Part shown: positions 7,192-16,485 of the stretch, one piece after another
Position numbering within the stretch: position 1 is the first letter of the stretch
Layout of the letters: each line of letters starts with the position of its first letter
Source: Paenibacillus sp. FSL R10-2782
Lineage (GTDB): Bacteria > Bacillota > Bacilli > Paenibacillales > Paenibacillaceae
Assembly (NCBI RefSeq): GCF_038592985.1
Contig: NZ_CP151951.1
Coordinates: 1,727,001 to 1,791,000 of the forward strand
DNA: 64,000 nucleotides
Direction: 5' to 3'
Position numbers and translations under genes: made by a program
The notes under the pieces: generated by a model
What the model saw: the letters and a program-made list of their open reading frames with translations, nothing else
Told to the model about the DNA's origin: nothing
Database searches by the model: none

Positions 7192-9070
7192 TGGGCAAAA
7201 AAATGATTTGGTGTCATTGTCTTATAAGAATATATTTCGTACTTTTTTATTTTGGCCTCGTATATTCAGATTACTATGGGATACTCATCCCGCCTTTCTA
7301 ATTGCTATACTCATTACTAATTTGTTTAAAGGTGCGATTCCTGCTGTGATTCTTTTAGCTACGAGAGAATTGATCAACAGTGTGGTGGGAGGGGTGTCAG
7401 GAGGAAGCTTTCAACCTGTTTTTATTGCTTTTGGCGTCTTAATAGGCATCAACATTGTGTATGATTTGATAAGCATAGGAGAAAGTTTTTTTCGAAAAAT
7501 GTTTCAAAGTCAACTATCAAACCAAGTTAATATCAGACTTATTGAAAAAGCACAGAAGATGTCTTTGCAGTCGTTTGAGGATGCAGATGTCCAAAATATG
7601 CTTCAACGGGCTCAGGGAGAGGCAGATTACAGGCCTTTTGAAATTTTTACTCAAATCCTGGCCATTATTAGTAGTGTTGTAACCTTATTTTCAGTGGGCG
7701 CTATTCTTATAGCGTGGAAATGGTGGGCGTTCTTATTTATTTTTCTTATTCCCTGTTTATCATTCTATTCTTTCTTACGCATCGGACAAAGAGAATTTAA
7801 TGTTCATTTTCAAAGGGCAGGAAGGCAACGCGAATCCTGGTACTTGTCTTTTTTAGTTACCAGAGATAACAGTTTTAAAGAAGTAAAAATTTTTCAATTG
7901 GGAGACTATTTGCGAAAAAGATATAAGACTATACTTGAAGGATTTTACCGTGAGGATAAAGTTCTAGCAGTTCGTAGGTCATATACTTCTCTTGTATTTC
8001 AAATTGTAAACCAGGGGGCAGGTGGATTTATTATTTTCATGGCAGTACAAGCTACTTTTGTAGGCCAAATTTTAGTAGGGAACTTGGTAAGCTTAATTCA
8101 GGCTATAACGTTAACACAGTCAACATCCCAGAGCATCGTACAGGGAATTTTAAGCTTGTGCCAAAACAATTTATACATTAAGCAGCTATTCGACTTTTTA
8201 GATATGCCTGAGGAAGCGGAGACACAAACAATAAATCAGAGTTTGTCCGCCATTCAAAGTATTGAATTTCGCAATGTTTCGTTTAGGTATCCAAATACTG
8301 AGGTAAATGCAATTTCAAATGTTAGCTTCACTCTTTCTCAAGGAGAGAAGCTAGCCATTGTAGGAAGAAATGGTTCGGGTAAATCAACCATCGTTAAGCT
8401 GTTGACTCATTTGTACTCAGAATTTGAAGGGGAAATTTTAATTAATGGGCACTCTATACATGAAATGGATAAAGATAGCTTCAGAGAAAAGATAGGAGTT
8501 GTTTTTCAGGATTTTGTACATTATGAGATGGCTGTTAGAGATAATATAGGTTTTGGAAATGTGTCTTCTAGAGAAATGGATGAGGACATTTGGACAGCTA
8601 TAGACAAAGCTGGAATTACAGATTTGGTAGTCAGTCTGCCCGATAAAATTGATACCTTGCTTGGAAAATGGTTTGAAGACGGACAACAGCTATCTGGAGG
8701 ACAGTGGCAGCGTATTGCAATAGCAAGAGCTTTCATGAGGAACGCCGATGTATATGTCTTGGATGAACCAAGCTCGTTTTTGGACCCACACGCAGAGAAA
8801 GAGGTTTTTCAAAAGTTTGATCAGCTTGTAAATGAGAAATTAGGAGTGTTTATCTCTCACAGATTGTCCTCTGCACGCATGGCGGATACCATCATTTTAA
8901 TGGAGGAGGGCAAAATCATTGAGGCAGGGAGCCATGAATACTTACTGGATATGAACGGGGTATATGCTGAAATGTTTCGGCTACAAGCCTCGTCGTATCT
9001 TCCACAACGAGAATGTGACTTTCAGGAGGAAAATACGTCGCCCTCTTTAGTAAGGACGTCAGGTGGATAA
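7178..9070 (+). CDS. lanT: Lanthipeptide ABC exporter LanT
   Basis: A 630-residue half-transporter with an N-terminal membrane domain (helices within about 35-310) and a C-terminal ATPase. Walker A is GRNGSGKST, the signature LSGGQWQR, Walker B VYVLDEPSS, and the switch His lies in FISHRLSS. There is no N-terminal C39 peptidase domain, so it exports the modified peptide with its leader, as NisT does; leader removal must be done by another protease. The ATG lies inside lanB, after GGAAAGGGG. A bidirectional terminator follows. Confidence 0.95.
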   Translation: MSQSNGQKNDLVSLSYKNIFRTFLFWPRIFRLLWDTHPAFLIAILITNLFKGAIPAVILLATRELINSVVGGVSGGSFQPVFIAFGVLIGINIVYDLISIGESFFRKMFQSQLSNQVNIRLIEKAQKMSLQSFEDADVQNMLQRAQGEADYRPFEIFTQILAIISSVVTLFSVGAILIAWKWWAFLFIFLIPCLSFYSFLRIGQREFNVHFQRAGRQRESWYLSFLVTRDNSFKEVKIFQLGDYLRKRYKTILEGFYREDKVLAVRRSYTSLVFQIVNQGAGGFIIFMAVQATFVGQILVGNLVSLIQAITLTQSTSQSIVQGILSLCQNNLYIKQLFDFLDMPEEAETQTINQSLSAIQSIEFRNVSFRYPNTEVNAISNVSFTLSQGEKLAIVGRNGSGKSTIVKLLTHLYSEFEGEILINGHSIHEMDKDSFREKIGVVFQDFVHYEMAVRDNIGFGNVSSREMDEDIWTAIDKAGITDLVVSLPDKIDTLLGKWFEDGQQLSGGQWQRIAIARAFMRNADVYVLDEPSSFLDPHAEKEVFQKFDQLVNEKLGVFISHRLSSARMADTIILMEEGKIIEAGSHEYLLDMNGVYAEMFRLQASSYLPQRECDFQEENTSPSLVRTSGG

Positions 9071-9084
9071 TAATAAAGGACAAA

Positions 9085-9109
9085 TACCCTCCTGTGTTGT
9101 AGGAGGGTA
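9085..9109. terminator. Bidirectional terminator between lanT and azlD
   Basis: TACCCTCCT and AGGAGGGTA form a perfect 9-bp stem around a 7-base loop, between two convergent genes. The T-run on the plus strand is short, so strength is uncertain. Confidence 0.7.
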
Positions 9110-9113
9110 ATTT

Positions 9114-9443
9114 CTATCCCATCCACAGCTGTCGAATTATAGCCATACTCACAATACCGACAATAATGGTAGCCAGCAGGTTTTTGCTCCATAAGGCAGT
9201 CACCAGTGTAGGAAGGATCGCAATAAGTACTTGCCAATTAAAAGTGACGGAGCCTTCCGTTCGGACGAGCAGATGTTCCATGACGAGCGCCGTAAAAATG
9301 CAAATAGGGATGTAGGACAGCCATTGGAGCACTGGTTTGGGCAGCGCCAGCTTTTGCAGTACGACGAAGGGAATGATTCTCGGGATGGCTGTGACGACCA
9401 TGCCGCCGATAATGATGTACATGACGTTGGGATCAATGTTCAT
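9114..9443 (-). CDS. azlD: AzlD-type branched-chain amino-acid exporter subunit
   Basis: A 109-residue, very hydrophobic protein with about four membrane helices, of the AzlD family. With AzlC it forms a two-component exporter of branched-chain amino acids and analogues such as azaleucine. Key stretches are GGMVVTAIPRIIPF and WLSYIPICIFTALV. The start is taken as ATG at 9443, which overlaps the azlC stop as ATGA. A longer reading frame extends upstream to 9548, but the extension is Cys-rich and unlike the family. Confidence 0.88.
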   Translation of the reverse strand: MNIDPNVMYIIIGGMVVTAIPRIIPFVVLQKLALPKPVLQWLSYIPICIFTALVMEHLLVRTEGSVTFNWQVLIAILPTLVTALWSKNLLATIIVGIVSMAIIRQLWMG

Positions 9444-10165
9444 TTGTCGGTTAACACTCCAATCGTTGCGGTCATCACAGTAGCTACAATGACGGCGATA
9501 TGCGACGGCACCCACCAGGACAAAAGGTACATCAGCACAGCCATACACAGCACGAGCAGCAGACGGTGCTTGAGCTTGGAGATCTGGACGCTTTGCAACT
9601 GGGAAATAAGCAGAGCTAGAAACATAGCTGGCAAGGCAAAATCCAGACCAAATGCCTCCGGCCGGGAAATCCAGTTTCCGAGAATTCCTCCTGCCACACA
9701 GGAGGCAATCCAGACGAGATATGCGGTGATATTAAGCCCGTTCATCCAGCGATCGCTTACCTGCCCGCCTTTAGCCAATTTATCCGACGCTACCCCAAAG
9801 GATTCGTCTGTCAACAGTACGCCGATGCCTATGTTTTTCCACAATGAATATTTTGAGAAATAAGGAGCCAACGATGCGCTTAACAACAGGTGGCGGGCAT
9901 TCACAATGAATGTCGTTAAAATAATGACAGAGGGGGGACTGGACGCAGCCAGCATCGAACACATAATAAATTGGGAAGCTCCTGCGTACACAAGCGCTGA
10001 CATCAGGGCAATTTCCATCGTGCCCACACCTGACGAGGCCCCCACAATGCCTGCCGCGAAGCCAATGCACACATAACCGAGCAACGTAGGGATACAATCC
10101 TTGACTCCTTGTAAAAAGTGGAGTGGATCGCGCTCCGTTTCGCTCAACCCCGAAGCTATAGACAT
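9440..10165 (-). CDS. azlC: AzlC-type branched-chain amino-acid exporter
   Basis: A 241-residue membrane protein of the AzlC family, the large subunit of the AzlCD exporter. It shows the family stretches GYVCIGFAAGIVGASSGVG, SALVYAGASQFIM and LTDESFGVA. The ATG at 10165 is preceded by GGAGGGAAGG at 5 bases. It overlaps azlD by 4 bases and so is translationally coupled to it. No regulator gene (AzlB/Lrp) is next to it. The operon is GC-richer than the lantibiotic cluster it faces, suggesting it belongs to the chromosomal backbone. Confidence 0.92.
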   Translation of the reverse strand: MSIASGLSETERDPLHFLQGVKDCIPTLLGYVCIGFAAGIVGASSGVGTMEIALMSALVYAGASQFIMCSMLAASSPPSVIILTTFIVNARHLLLSASLAPYFSKYSLWKNIGIGVLLTDESFGVASDKLAKGGQVSDRWMNGLNITAYLVWIASCVAGGILGNWISRPEAFGLDFALPAMFLALLISQLQSVQISKLKHRLLLVLCMAVLMYLLSWWVPSHIAVIVATVMTATIGVLTDK

Positions 10166-10390
10166 TTCAACCTTCCCTCCATTCTAAATTTCATTATAGT
10201 ATATAACGGAACCTCGAAATTGATCAATATATTATACAATTGTATGTTATGATGAACATCAACTTGATAATAAAATGTCATACATCTATATCAAATAAAA
10301 GGAGGTGATGAAGCGACTGAGCAATACCACACAGTATCTGCTGTTATGAACGATTGAATAGTACGATCCAGAATGACGAATCTCTACATA
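10166..10390. other. Intergenic stretch between azlC and the fructokinase terminator
   Basis: AT-rich DNA that must hold the minus-strand azlCD promoter. No promoter is clear enough to name. A strong AAAGGAGGTG at 10300-10309 is followed directly by ATG and only 13 codons; the spacing is too short, so it is probably a gene remnant rather than a gene. Confidence 0.4.
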
Positions 10391-10430
10391 AAAAGGTGTC
10401 CAACGACCTTAGGATCGTCGGACACCTTTT
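10391..10430 (-). terminator. Intrinsic terminator of the fructokinase operon
   Basis: AAAAGGTGTCC and GGACACCTTTT form the outer stem, with a nearly complementary inner part around CTTAGG. Read on the minus strand it ends in a T-run just after the fructokinase stop. Confidence 0.85.
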
Positions 10431-10436
10431 GCTTTC

Positions 10437-11429
10437 TTACGCTTCAATCCTTGATTCACCCTGCTCTACGAATCGCTTAACTTCCTCCATCGACGGCAAG
10501 GCTGCAATCGCTCCAACTTTGGTGCATACGATGGCGCCGACTTGATTGGCAAGTGTTACAAATTCCTGCTGCTGCTTCCAGTTGGTAGTAAATGCCTTAG
10601 GCTGACTCAGCTGGCTGATTTGATACAGCATAGCTCCGACGAAGGCATCTCCGGCACCGGTAGAGTCGATCGATTTGACAGCAATACTGCCGATTAGCGA
10701 ACGGGAGACACCGCTTGAGATGAGTGTTCCCTCTTTCCCCAAGGTAACTGCCACCGTCTTGGCTCCCAACCCATGCAAAAGATCCAATGAAGCATTGCGG
10801 TCAGCCAGCCCTGTAATGATGTTTAATTCCTCTTCGCTTACCTTTACCAAATCCGCATTGTTTATTCCTCTTCTGGACAGTGCGATAAATTCCTCCAGCC
10901 TGTCTTTCCATAGGTCCCCCCGGTAATTGGGATCAAAGGAGGTGAATTGCCCATTGGCCTTCGCCTCGTCCAATAAAGATAAATACGCTTCCTGGAAAGG
11001 ATCGGCGAGCAAGGCCGTTGCCGAGCCAAAATGCAGAATGGCAGCCTGCCGAGTCCATTCTCTATCAATGTCCAGTAGAGACAGCTGACGGTCAGCTCCA
11101 CGGTTGAACACGAAATCCCGTTCGCCGTTAGCGGCAAGGGAAACAAAGGCCAGTGTAGTCGGCGTTGCCGGATCAAAAAGGAGCATGGACGTATCCACGT
11201 GCTGCTCATCCAGAGTTTGTTTCAGGTACATGCCGAACGGATCGGCTCCGACTTTTCCCAAGAATGACGCTTTTCCTCCGAGCTTGGCTACGGCTGCGCT
11301 CACATTTGCCGGAGCACCGCCGGCCTGCTTGGAGAAATGCTGACCCTTGGCAAGATTGACATCAATATCCGTGCAGAAAAAATCAATGAGCAGCTCGCCC
11401 ACACATAGAACCGTTCCGACATTTTTCAC
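10437..11429 (-). CDS. scrK: Fructokinase, PfkB/ribokinase family
   Basis: A 330-residue PfkB-family sugar kinase. The N-terminal signature is [16 protein letters not shown] (about 37-52). The C-terminal signature [12 protein letters not shown] carries the catalytic Asp of GAGD. It probably phosphorylates fructose released by the GH32 hydrolase at 16486. The start is GTG at 11429 with AGAGGTGA upstream. It lies 22 bases after the LacI regulator gene, so both form one minus-strand unit, divergent from the transport and hydrolase operon. Other sugars of the family cannot be excluded, but the context favours fructose. Confidence 0.9.
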   Translation of the reverse strand: MKNVGTVLCVGELLIDFFCTDIDVNLAKGQHFSKQAGGAPANVSAAVAKLGGKASFLGKVGADPFGMYLKQTLDEQHVDTSMLLFDPATPTTLAFVSLAANGERDFVFNRGADRQLSLLDIDREWTRQAAILHFGSATALLADPFQEAYLSLLDEAKANGQFTSFDPNYRGDLWKDRLEEFIALSRRGINNADLVKVSEEELNIITGLADRNASLDLLHGLGAKTVAVTLGKEGTLISSGVSRSLIGSIAVKSIDSTGAGDAFVGAMLYQISQLSQPKAFTTNWKQQQEFVTLANQVGAIVCTKVGAIAALPSMEEVKRFVEQGESRIEA

Positions 11430-11451
11430 TTTGATTCACCTCTTGGCAGAT

Positions 11452-12486
11452 TTAGTTTAAAACAGGCGTCGAGTCCCGGTATACGATATCCGTTGCAACA
11501 TGGGTCACTCGGTACGGCATGGTATTATCTTTGATTCTGGACAATAACATTTCGGCTGAAATAATACCCATCTGACTACTGTAAATATGTACGGTAGTCA
11601 GATGTGGCTCGACTACCCGGGATTCTGAAGCATCATCGAACCCGCAGACAGCAACATCTTCCGGGACTTTAATCCCCTTGTTTTTCAAAGATTTTATCAC
11701 GCTGATGGCAATGAAATCATTGGCGCAAATAAAGACGGAGGGGCACTCCCTCAGGGCATCCAATTGCTGCTCCATCCAGTTCTCCTCTATAAAGAAATTG
11801 CGGTCCGGCGCTACAATGCTATGGGCAGGGTCCAAGGTGATTCCGGCTTCTGCCAGGGCCTTATTGAATCCCGTCCAGCGTTCATTGAAGCTTTTGCAGT
11901 GATTGTAATCGCCTACAAAACCGAAGCTTTCATAGCCATGATCTATTAATTTCCGGGTAAGACAGTATGTGCTATGCTCATTTTCCATTAATACCAGATC
12001 TGCCTTCAATTCTGGATACACCATATCAGCAGCGCAATCAATAAAAATGGTTGGGATGCCAAGATCCGTGATCAGCTTGCTGTATTCCTTGCTGAACATT
12101 TCGATGCAGAAAATGCCAGCCACATTCGAAGGCTCGAAATTACCGGGTAGGGTCATCGTATTGATATCGTTCTCACGGACAAAATAAATGGATAAAGTAT
12201 AGCCCTGGTTGCTGATTTCCTTCTCCAGCCCGCTGATCAGCAGCGATCCAAAGTGTGAGCTATTGGGAAGATTACAGGTCAAAAGTGCGATATTGCCCTG
12301 TTTTTCAGAGGCTGTTTCCATATAAGAAAATTGTTTGTATTTAAGCTCCACTGCTTTTTTGATCACCTTGTCCCTCGTTACGGCAGGAATATTCTCTACT
12401 CCATTAAGCGCCTTGGATGCAGTGTTTCTGGAAATTCCCAAGGCATCAGCGATGTCTTGAATAGTAACCTTTGACTTTCTCGTCAT
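11452..12486 (-). CDS. LacI-family regulator of the sucrose/fructo-oligosaccharide locus
   Basis: A 344-residue LacI/GalR repressor. The N-terminal helix-turn-helix reads VTIQDIADALGISRNTASKAL; a periplasmic-binding-protein-like effector domain follows, including FVGDYNHCKSFNERWTGF and ICANDFIAISVIKSLK. It sits between the kinase and the divergent transport operon and is therefore the likely local regulator, responding to sucrose, fructose or a derived sugar. The SKALNG form of the recognition helix is like regulators other than LacI itself. The start ATG follows AAGGTGG. Confidence 0.92.
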   Translation of the reverse strand: MTRKSKVTIQDIADALGISRNTASKALNGVENIPAVTRDKVIKKAVELKYKQFSYMETASEKQGNIALLTCNLPNSSHFGSLLISGLEKEISNQGYTLSIYFVRENDINTMTLPGNFEPSNVAGIFCIEMFSKEYSKLITDLGIPTIFIDCAADMVYPELKADLVLMENEHSTYCLTRKLIDHGYESFGFVGDYNHCKSFNERWTGFNKALAEAGITLDPAHSIVAPDRNFFIEENWMEQQLDALRECPSVFICANDFIAISVIKSLKNKGIKVPEDVAVCGFDDASESRVVEPHLTTVHIYSSQMGIISAEMLLSRIKDNTMPYRVTHVATDIVYRDSTPVLN

Positions 12487-12692
12487 ATTGTTCCACCTTA
12501 TTCTTCCGAATTAAGATTCTTCATATTTCTAAATATATAGTATTTTCATGCTTTTAACAATGAAATTATTCAAATGAACAAAATAAGTTTACATTTACTC
12601 ATTAATATGGTGCATTTTTAAGTATTTTTTGCTTAAAATATTACATTCCTCTTTAATCATGCATTTTTAATGAATTTAGTTGCCGAAATGTA
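12487..12692. other. AT-rich divergent promoter region, regulator side
   Basis: This part of the 432-base gap between the LacI gene and the transport operon is strongly AT-rich. It contains related words such as TTCAAATGAACA and GTTTACATTTACTC that could be operator halves, but I cannot define a LacI palindrome with confidence. Confidence 0.4.
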
Positions 12693-12721
12693 TTGACTTA
12701 TTCAATTCTCACCTGTTAAAT
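12693..12721 (+). promoter_or_regulatory. SigA-type promoter of the sugar transport operon
   Basis: TTGACT at 12693-12698 and TTAAAT at 12716-12721 are separated by 17 bases. The start of the first permease is nearly 200 bases downstream, leaving a long 5' leader that contains two hairpins. Confidence 0.65.
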
Positions 12722-12843
12722 TGTAAGAGAAAAAATGTTCAAATGTAAAATTTAAACCCATTCATCTTGGGGGAATGTAAATTTCTAGTCATGTTGGAGG
12801 TGGGGAAATTACCAGTAAGGTATTTGCAAAACATCTTGCGTAA

Positions 12844-12898
12844 TTATGTCAGAGAGATGACATAACATGGCTTATAGCTGTCTTAATAATAAGCCGTG
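12844..12898 (+). promoter_or_regulatory. Two tandem hairpins in the transport-operon leader
   Basis: TTATGTCA (12844-12851) and TGACATAA (12858-12865) form a perfect 8-bp stem with a 6-base loop. Immediately after it CATGGCTTAT (12866-12875) pairs with ATAAGCCGTG (12889-12898), 10 bp with one G-U. No T-run follows, so these are not simple terminators. The first could equally be a DNA operator. They end about 20 bases before the permease start. Confidence 0.6.
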
Positions 12899-12918
12899 AA
12901 CAGTAGGGGGGGAAAAGA

Positions 12919-13878
12919 TTGGCAAACTCGATCGCTCAAAAAAGGGGAGTTAAGGATTCAGAAACAAAAAAAAGAAACCATTGGCTAAGTTACATGGTTC
13001 GAAATTATATATTGTATTTGTTTCTGGTTCCGTCCATAATTCTTACCGTCATTTTCAAGTATGTTCCCATGTACGGCTCGATCATTGCGTTTAAAAATTT
13101 CAGTCCAAGAAAAGGCATCATGGGCAGCGAATGGGTTGGATTTGAACATTTTCAGCGGTTTCTTTCATCACCGAATTTTTATGACATTTTAATGAATACG
13201 CTTAAATTAAGCGCTTACGGTCTTATTCTCGGTTTCCCAGTACCGATCATTCTGGCCTTAATGCTAAATCTGATCAGAGGAGCGAAGCTCAAGAAGAATA
13301 TTCAGCTTATTGTTTACGCACCTAACTTCATCTCGGTTGTTGTTGTTGCCGGTATGCTGTTTGTTTTTCTATCGCCGGCTGGAATAGTGAACGCTTTGGT
13401 AACAACCTTCACCGGCAAGCCGATTTCTTTTATGACTGATCCCGCCTATTTCCGAACGGTATATATTTTGTCCGGTATATGGCAAACAGCGGGCTGGTCC
13501 TCTATCATTTATGTGGCCACCTTAGCCAATGTGGACCCGCAGTTGCATGACGCTGCAACAATTGATGGCGCTTCATTGATGAAGAGAATCTTCCACATTG
13601 ATCTGCCAGCTCTCAAACCTGTCATGGCGGTCCTGTTCATTCTCGCTGCAGGAGGCATTATGTCGATCGGCTATGAAAAGGCTTACCTGATGCAGACGGC
13701 TCTGAACACGCCAACCTCGGAAATCATCGCGACTTATGTATACAAGGTGGGGTTGCAATCTGGCGATTATGCTTATTCTACGGCAATCGGGTTGTTCAAT
13801 TCCGTGATTAATGTGGTCCTGCTGATTTTCGTAAATACCGTCGTCAAGAAGCTGAACGAAGGGGAAGGGCTGTATTAA
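12919..13878 (+). CDS. Carbohydrate ABC transporter permease (LplB-type)
   Basis: A 319-residue permease of the CUT1 family, LplB/YtcP-like. It has about six membrane helices and the inner-membrane EAA loop DAATIDGASLMKRIFHIDLPALKP near residues 215-238. The early stretch FLVPSIILTVIFKYVPMYG is typical of this subgroup. The start is TTG at 12919 behind GGGGGG. It is first in an operon of two permeases, a binding lipoprotein and GH32. No ATPase gene is present, so a shared MsmX-type ATPase elsewhere probably energises it, as known for this family. Confidence 0.92.
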   Translation: MANSIAQKRGVKDSETKKRNHWLSYMVRNYILYLFLVPSIILTVIFKYVPMYGSIIAFKNFSPRKGIMGSEWVGFEHFQRFLSSPNFYDILMNTLKLSAYGLILGFPVPIILALMLNLIRGAKLKKNIQLIVYAPNFISVVVVAGMLFVFLSPAGIVNALVTTFTGKPISFMTDPAYFRTVYILSGIWQTAGWSSIIYVATLANVDPQLHDAATIDGASLMKRIFHIDLPALKPVMAVLFILAAGGIMSIGYEKAYLMQTALNTPTSEIIATYVYKVGLQSGDYAYSTAIGLFNSVINVVLLIFVNTVVKKLNEGEGLY

Positions 13879-13892
13879 AGAAGGAGGTATTT

Positions 13893-14774
13893 ATGGATAT
13901 TCATTACACCGGGAAGGACCGGATTCTGCTCATCATCAATTATATTCTACTTGGTTTTTTTGTTCTCGCTATTCTGTTACCGCTGGTCTATGTGGTGCTT
14001 TCGTCCTTTTTGACTCCAAATACCCTGATTACCAAAGGGTTTGCCATTACATCATCAGACTGGACACTCACGGGATATGCCAAAATCCTAAGCAACAGTG
14101 CCATGATCCGCGGTTTTTTTAATGCTATTTTTTATTCAGCAGCCTTTGCGTTCGCAACCGTATTATTTTCCGTCTTCGCGGCTTATCCGCTTGCGATTGA
14201 AGAGTTGGTAGGGAAACGGCCCATTATGATCTTTTTCCTGATAACGATGTTTTTCGGTGGCGGTCTGATTCCTACCTATCTGGTGATTAAGGATTTAGGC
14301 ATGTTGAATACGGTGTGGGCCATTATTCTGCCCGGCTCGATCAGCGTATTCAATATTATTCTGGCAAAGACTTATTTCCAGGGACTTCCGAAAGAGCTGT
14401 TCCAGGCGGCGAGTATAGACGGAGCTTCGGAGCTCAGTATTTTCTTTAAAATCGTCCTGCCGCTTTCGAAGCCTATTATTTTTGTTTTAGCTTTATACGC
14501 TTTTGTCGGACAGTGGAATTCTTATTTCGACGCCATGATTTATCTGGATGATCCGAAGCTGTTTCCGCTTCAACTGGTGCTGCGCTCCATTTTGATACAG
14601 AATCAGGTTCAGCCCGGCATGATTGCAGATGCGATGGCACAAGCGGAGCTTAAGAAATTGTCTGAAATGATTAAGTACTCTGCCATTGTCATATCAAGTT
14701 TGCCGTTGATTGTCATGTATCCATTCTTCCAGAAGTATTTCGAAAAGGGTGTCATGGTAGGTTCGATCAAATAA
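13893..14774 (+). CDS. Carbohydrate ABC transporter permease (YtcP/MalG-type)
   Basis: A 293-residue CUT1 permease, partner of the preceding one. It has about six membrane helices and the EAA loop QAASIDGASELSIFFKIVLP near residues 170-190. The C-terminal YPFFQKYFEKGVMVGSIKG-like end is characteristic of this subgroup. Start ATG follows AAGGAGG, 14 bases after the first permease. The heterodimer forms the membrane channel for the oligosaccharide delivered by the lipoprotein that follows. Confidence 0.93.
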   Translation: MDIHYTGKDRILLIINYILLGFFVLAILLPLVYVVLSSFLTPNTLITKGFAITSSDWTLTGYAKILSNSAMIRGFFNAIFYSAAFAFATVLFSVFAAYPLAIEELVGKRPIMIFFLITMFFGGGLIPTYLVIKDLGMLNTVWAIILPGSISVFNIILAKTYFQGLPKELFQAASIDGASELSIFFKIVLPLSKPIIFVLALYAFVGQWNSYFDAMIYLDDPKLFPLQLVLRSILIQNQVQPGMIADAMAQAELKKLSEMIKYSAIVISSLPLIVMYPFFQKYFEKGVMVGSIK

Positions 14775-14792
14775 CAAACCGGGGGAATAGAG

Positions 14793-16412
14793 ATGAAAAA
14801 AACATTACTAACCTTGTCTGTGCTGGTGCTTTCTACTTCGCTGCTTGCCGGATGTGGCGGTTCAGGCAATAATTCTGCGGCATCCGAAGATTACAAGCTG
14901 GAAAATGTCACTCTGCCGCTCAAAGAGAAAGTTACCTTGCATTTTATGACACAAAGCTCGCCGCTGGCACCTTCCGATCCAAATGAAAAACTGATTTATA
15001 AAAGACTGGAAGAAAAAACAGGGGTGCATATTGATTTTACCAACTTCACCTCCGATTCCTTCATTGAAAAAAGAAACCTGGCTGTTGCCAGTGGAGATCT
15101 TCCAGATGCCATACTGGATGCCGGCTATTCCGACTATGATTTGTTGAACCTCGGACAGGATGGAACCATTATCCCTCTGGAGGATTTGATTCAAAAATAT
15201 ATGCCGAATCTACAAAAGGTATTGAAGGAAGCACCTGAGTACAAATCCATGATAACCGCACAGGACGGGCATATTTATGCTTTTCCCTGGATTGAAGAGC
15301 TGGGGGCCGGGAAGGAGAGCATTCATTCTGTAAACGACATGCCTTGGATCAATGTGGAGTGGCTAAAAAAGCTGGGGCTTAAAATGCCAAAAACGACTGA
15401 GGATTTAAAAAATGTGCTGCTCGCATTTAAAAATGGCGACCCTAACGGAAATGGCCAAGCGGATGAAATCCCGCTGTCCTTTATGCTCAATAACGGCAAT
15501 GAGGACCTGAATTTTCTGTTCGGTTCATTTGGTCTTGGGGACAATGGCGATCATACGGTAGTGACCAATGAGGGGAAAGTGGTCTTCACTGCCGATCAGG
15601 ACGGCTATAAAGAGGGGATCAAATATCTTAATGAGCTGTATAAGCTGAACCTGATCGACGAAGAGTCATTCGAGCAGGATTACAATACGTATCTGGCCAA
15701 AGGCCAGAATGAAAAATACGGTCTCTACTTTCAATGGGATAAGGCGAATATTTCGGGAGACAACGATAAGTATGAATTGATGAATCCGCTCGCAGGGCCA
15801 AGCGGTGAAGTCAATGTGACCCGCACGAACAATCTCGGCTTTGACCGGGGGAGAATGGTGATTACCAGTGACAACAAAAATCTTGAGCTTACGGCAAAAT
15901 GGATTGACCAGCTGTATGATCCCATCCAGTCCGTACAGGACAACTGGGGCACCTACGGCGACAAAACTCAGCAGAACATTTTTGAATACGATGAAGCGAG
16001 TCATATGCTGAAGCATCTTCCGCTTAAGGGAACGGCTCCTGTCGAACTGCGGCAAAAAACGAATATCGGTGGTCCATTGGCAATTCTTGACGAGTATTAC
16101 GGAAAAGTAACGACCAAGCCCGATGATGCAGTAGGGCGGCTCAAGCTCATGAAAGAAAGACTTGTTCCTTATATGAAGGCTGACCACAATTTCCCGAAAG
16201 TCTTCTTCTCGCTGGAAGATCAGAAGCAGATCTCTACCTTGGAAACAGACTTATTTGCCTACGTTAACCGCAAACGGGCGGAATGGATCAAAACAGGCAA
16301 AGTGGAAGAAGAATGGGCGGAATATAAGGCCGAGCTTTCCAGACTTGGATTGGACAAATGGCTGGAAATCAAACAGAAAGGCTATGACAGATATCTTAAA
16401 GATCAAGGCTGA
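14793..16412 (+). CDS. Sugar-binding lipoprotein of the ABC transporter (LplA/YtcQ-type)
   Basis: A 539-residue extracellular solute-binding lipoprotein. Signal peptide MKKTLLTLSVLVLSTSLLAGC has the lipobox LAGC with Cys21. The long body (over 500 residues) is typical of the LplA/YtcQ group that pairs with LplB/YtcP permeases. With GH32 next in the operon the likely ligand is sucrose or a fructo-oligosaccharide; this is inference. It lies 19 bases after the second permease, preceded by GGGGGAATAG. No frame disruption is seen. Confidence 0.92.
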   Translation: MKKTLLTLSVLVLSTSLLAGCGGSGNNSAASEDYKLENVTLPLKEKVTLHFMTQSSPLAPSDPNEKLIYKRLEEKTGVHIDFTNFTSDSFIEKRNLAVASGDLPDAILDAGYSDYDLLNLGQDGTIIPLEDLIQKYMPNLQKVLKEAPEYKSMITAQDGHIYAFPWIEELGAGKESIHSVNDMPWINVEWLKKLGLKMPKTTEDLKNVLLAFKNGDPNGNGQADEIPLSFMLNNGNEDLNFLFGSFGLGDNGDHTVVTNEGKVVFTADQDGYKEGIKYLNELYKLNLIDEESFEQDYNTYLAKGQNEKYGLYFQWDKANISGDNDKYELMNPLAGPSGEVNVTRTNNLGFDRGRMVITSDNKNLELTAKWIDQLYDPIQSVQDNWGTYGDKTQQNIFEYDEASHMLKHLPLKGTAPVELRQKTNIGGPLAILDEYYGKVTTKPDDAVGRLKLMKERLVPYMKADHNFPKVFFSLEDQKQISTLETDLFAYVNRKRAEWIKTGKVEEEWAEYKAELSRLGLDKWLEIKQKGYDRYLKDQG

Positions 16413-16485
16413 AACATATAAAAGGTGGTTGGGGCTGTTAAACACCTTATCAACAATCAATAGGAGAGTGGATACCATTAAAGAC

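Noticed and set aside
9444..9548. Longer start for AzlD
   Set aside because: The extra 35 residues are Cys-rich and not membrane-like; the ATGA overlap with azlC gives the family-length protein.
10300..10360. Very strong AAAGGAGGTG followed by ATG and 13 codons
   Set aside because: The ribosome site touches the ATG and the frame is very short with no family; treated as a gene remnant.
13205..13218. AAGCGCTTAC resembling a cre site
   Set aside because: It lies inside the first permease gene and only the palindromic core fits; likely chance.
16255..16485. N-terminal extension of the GH32 frame by 77 residues
   Set aside because: It overlaps the binding-lipoprotein gene, is unlike GH32 proteins and has no suitable ribosome site at its start.
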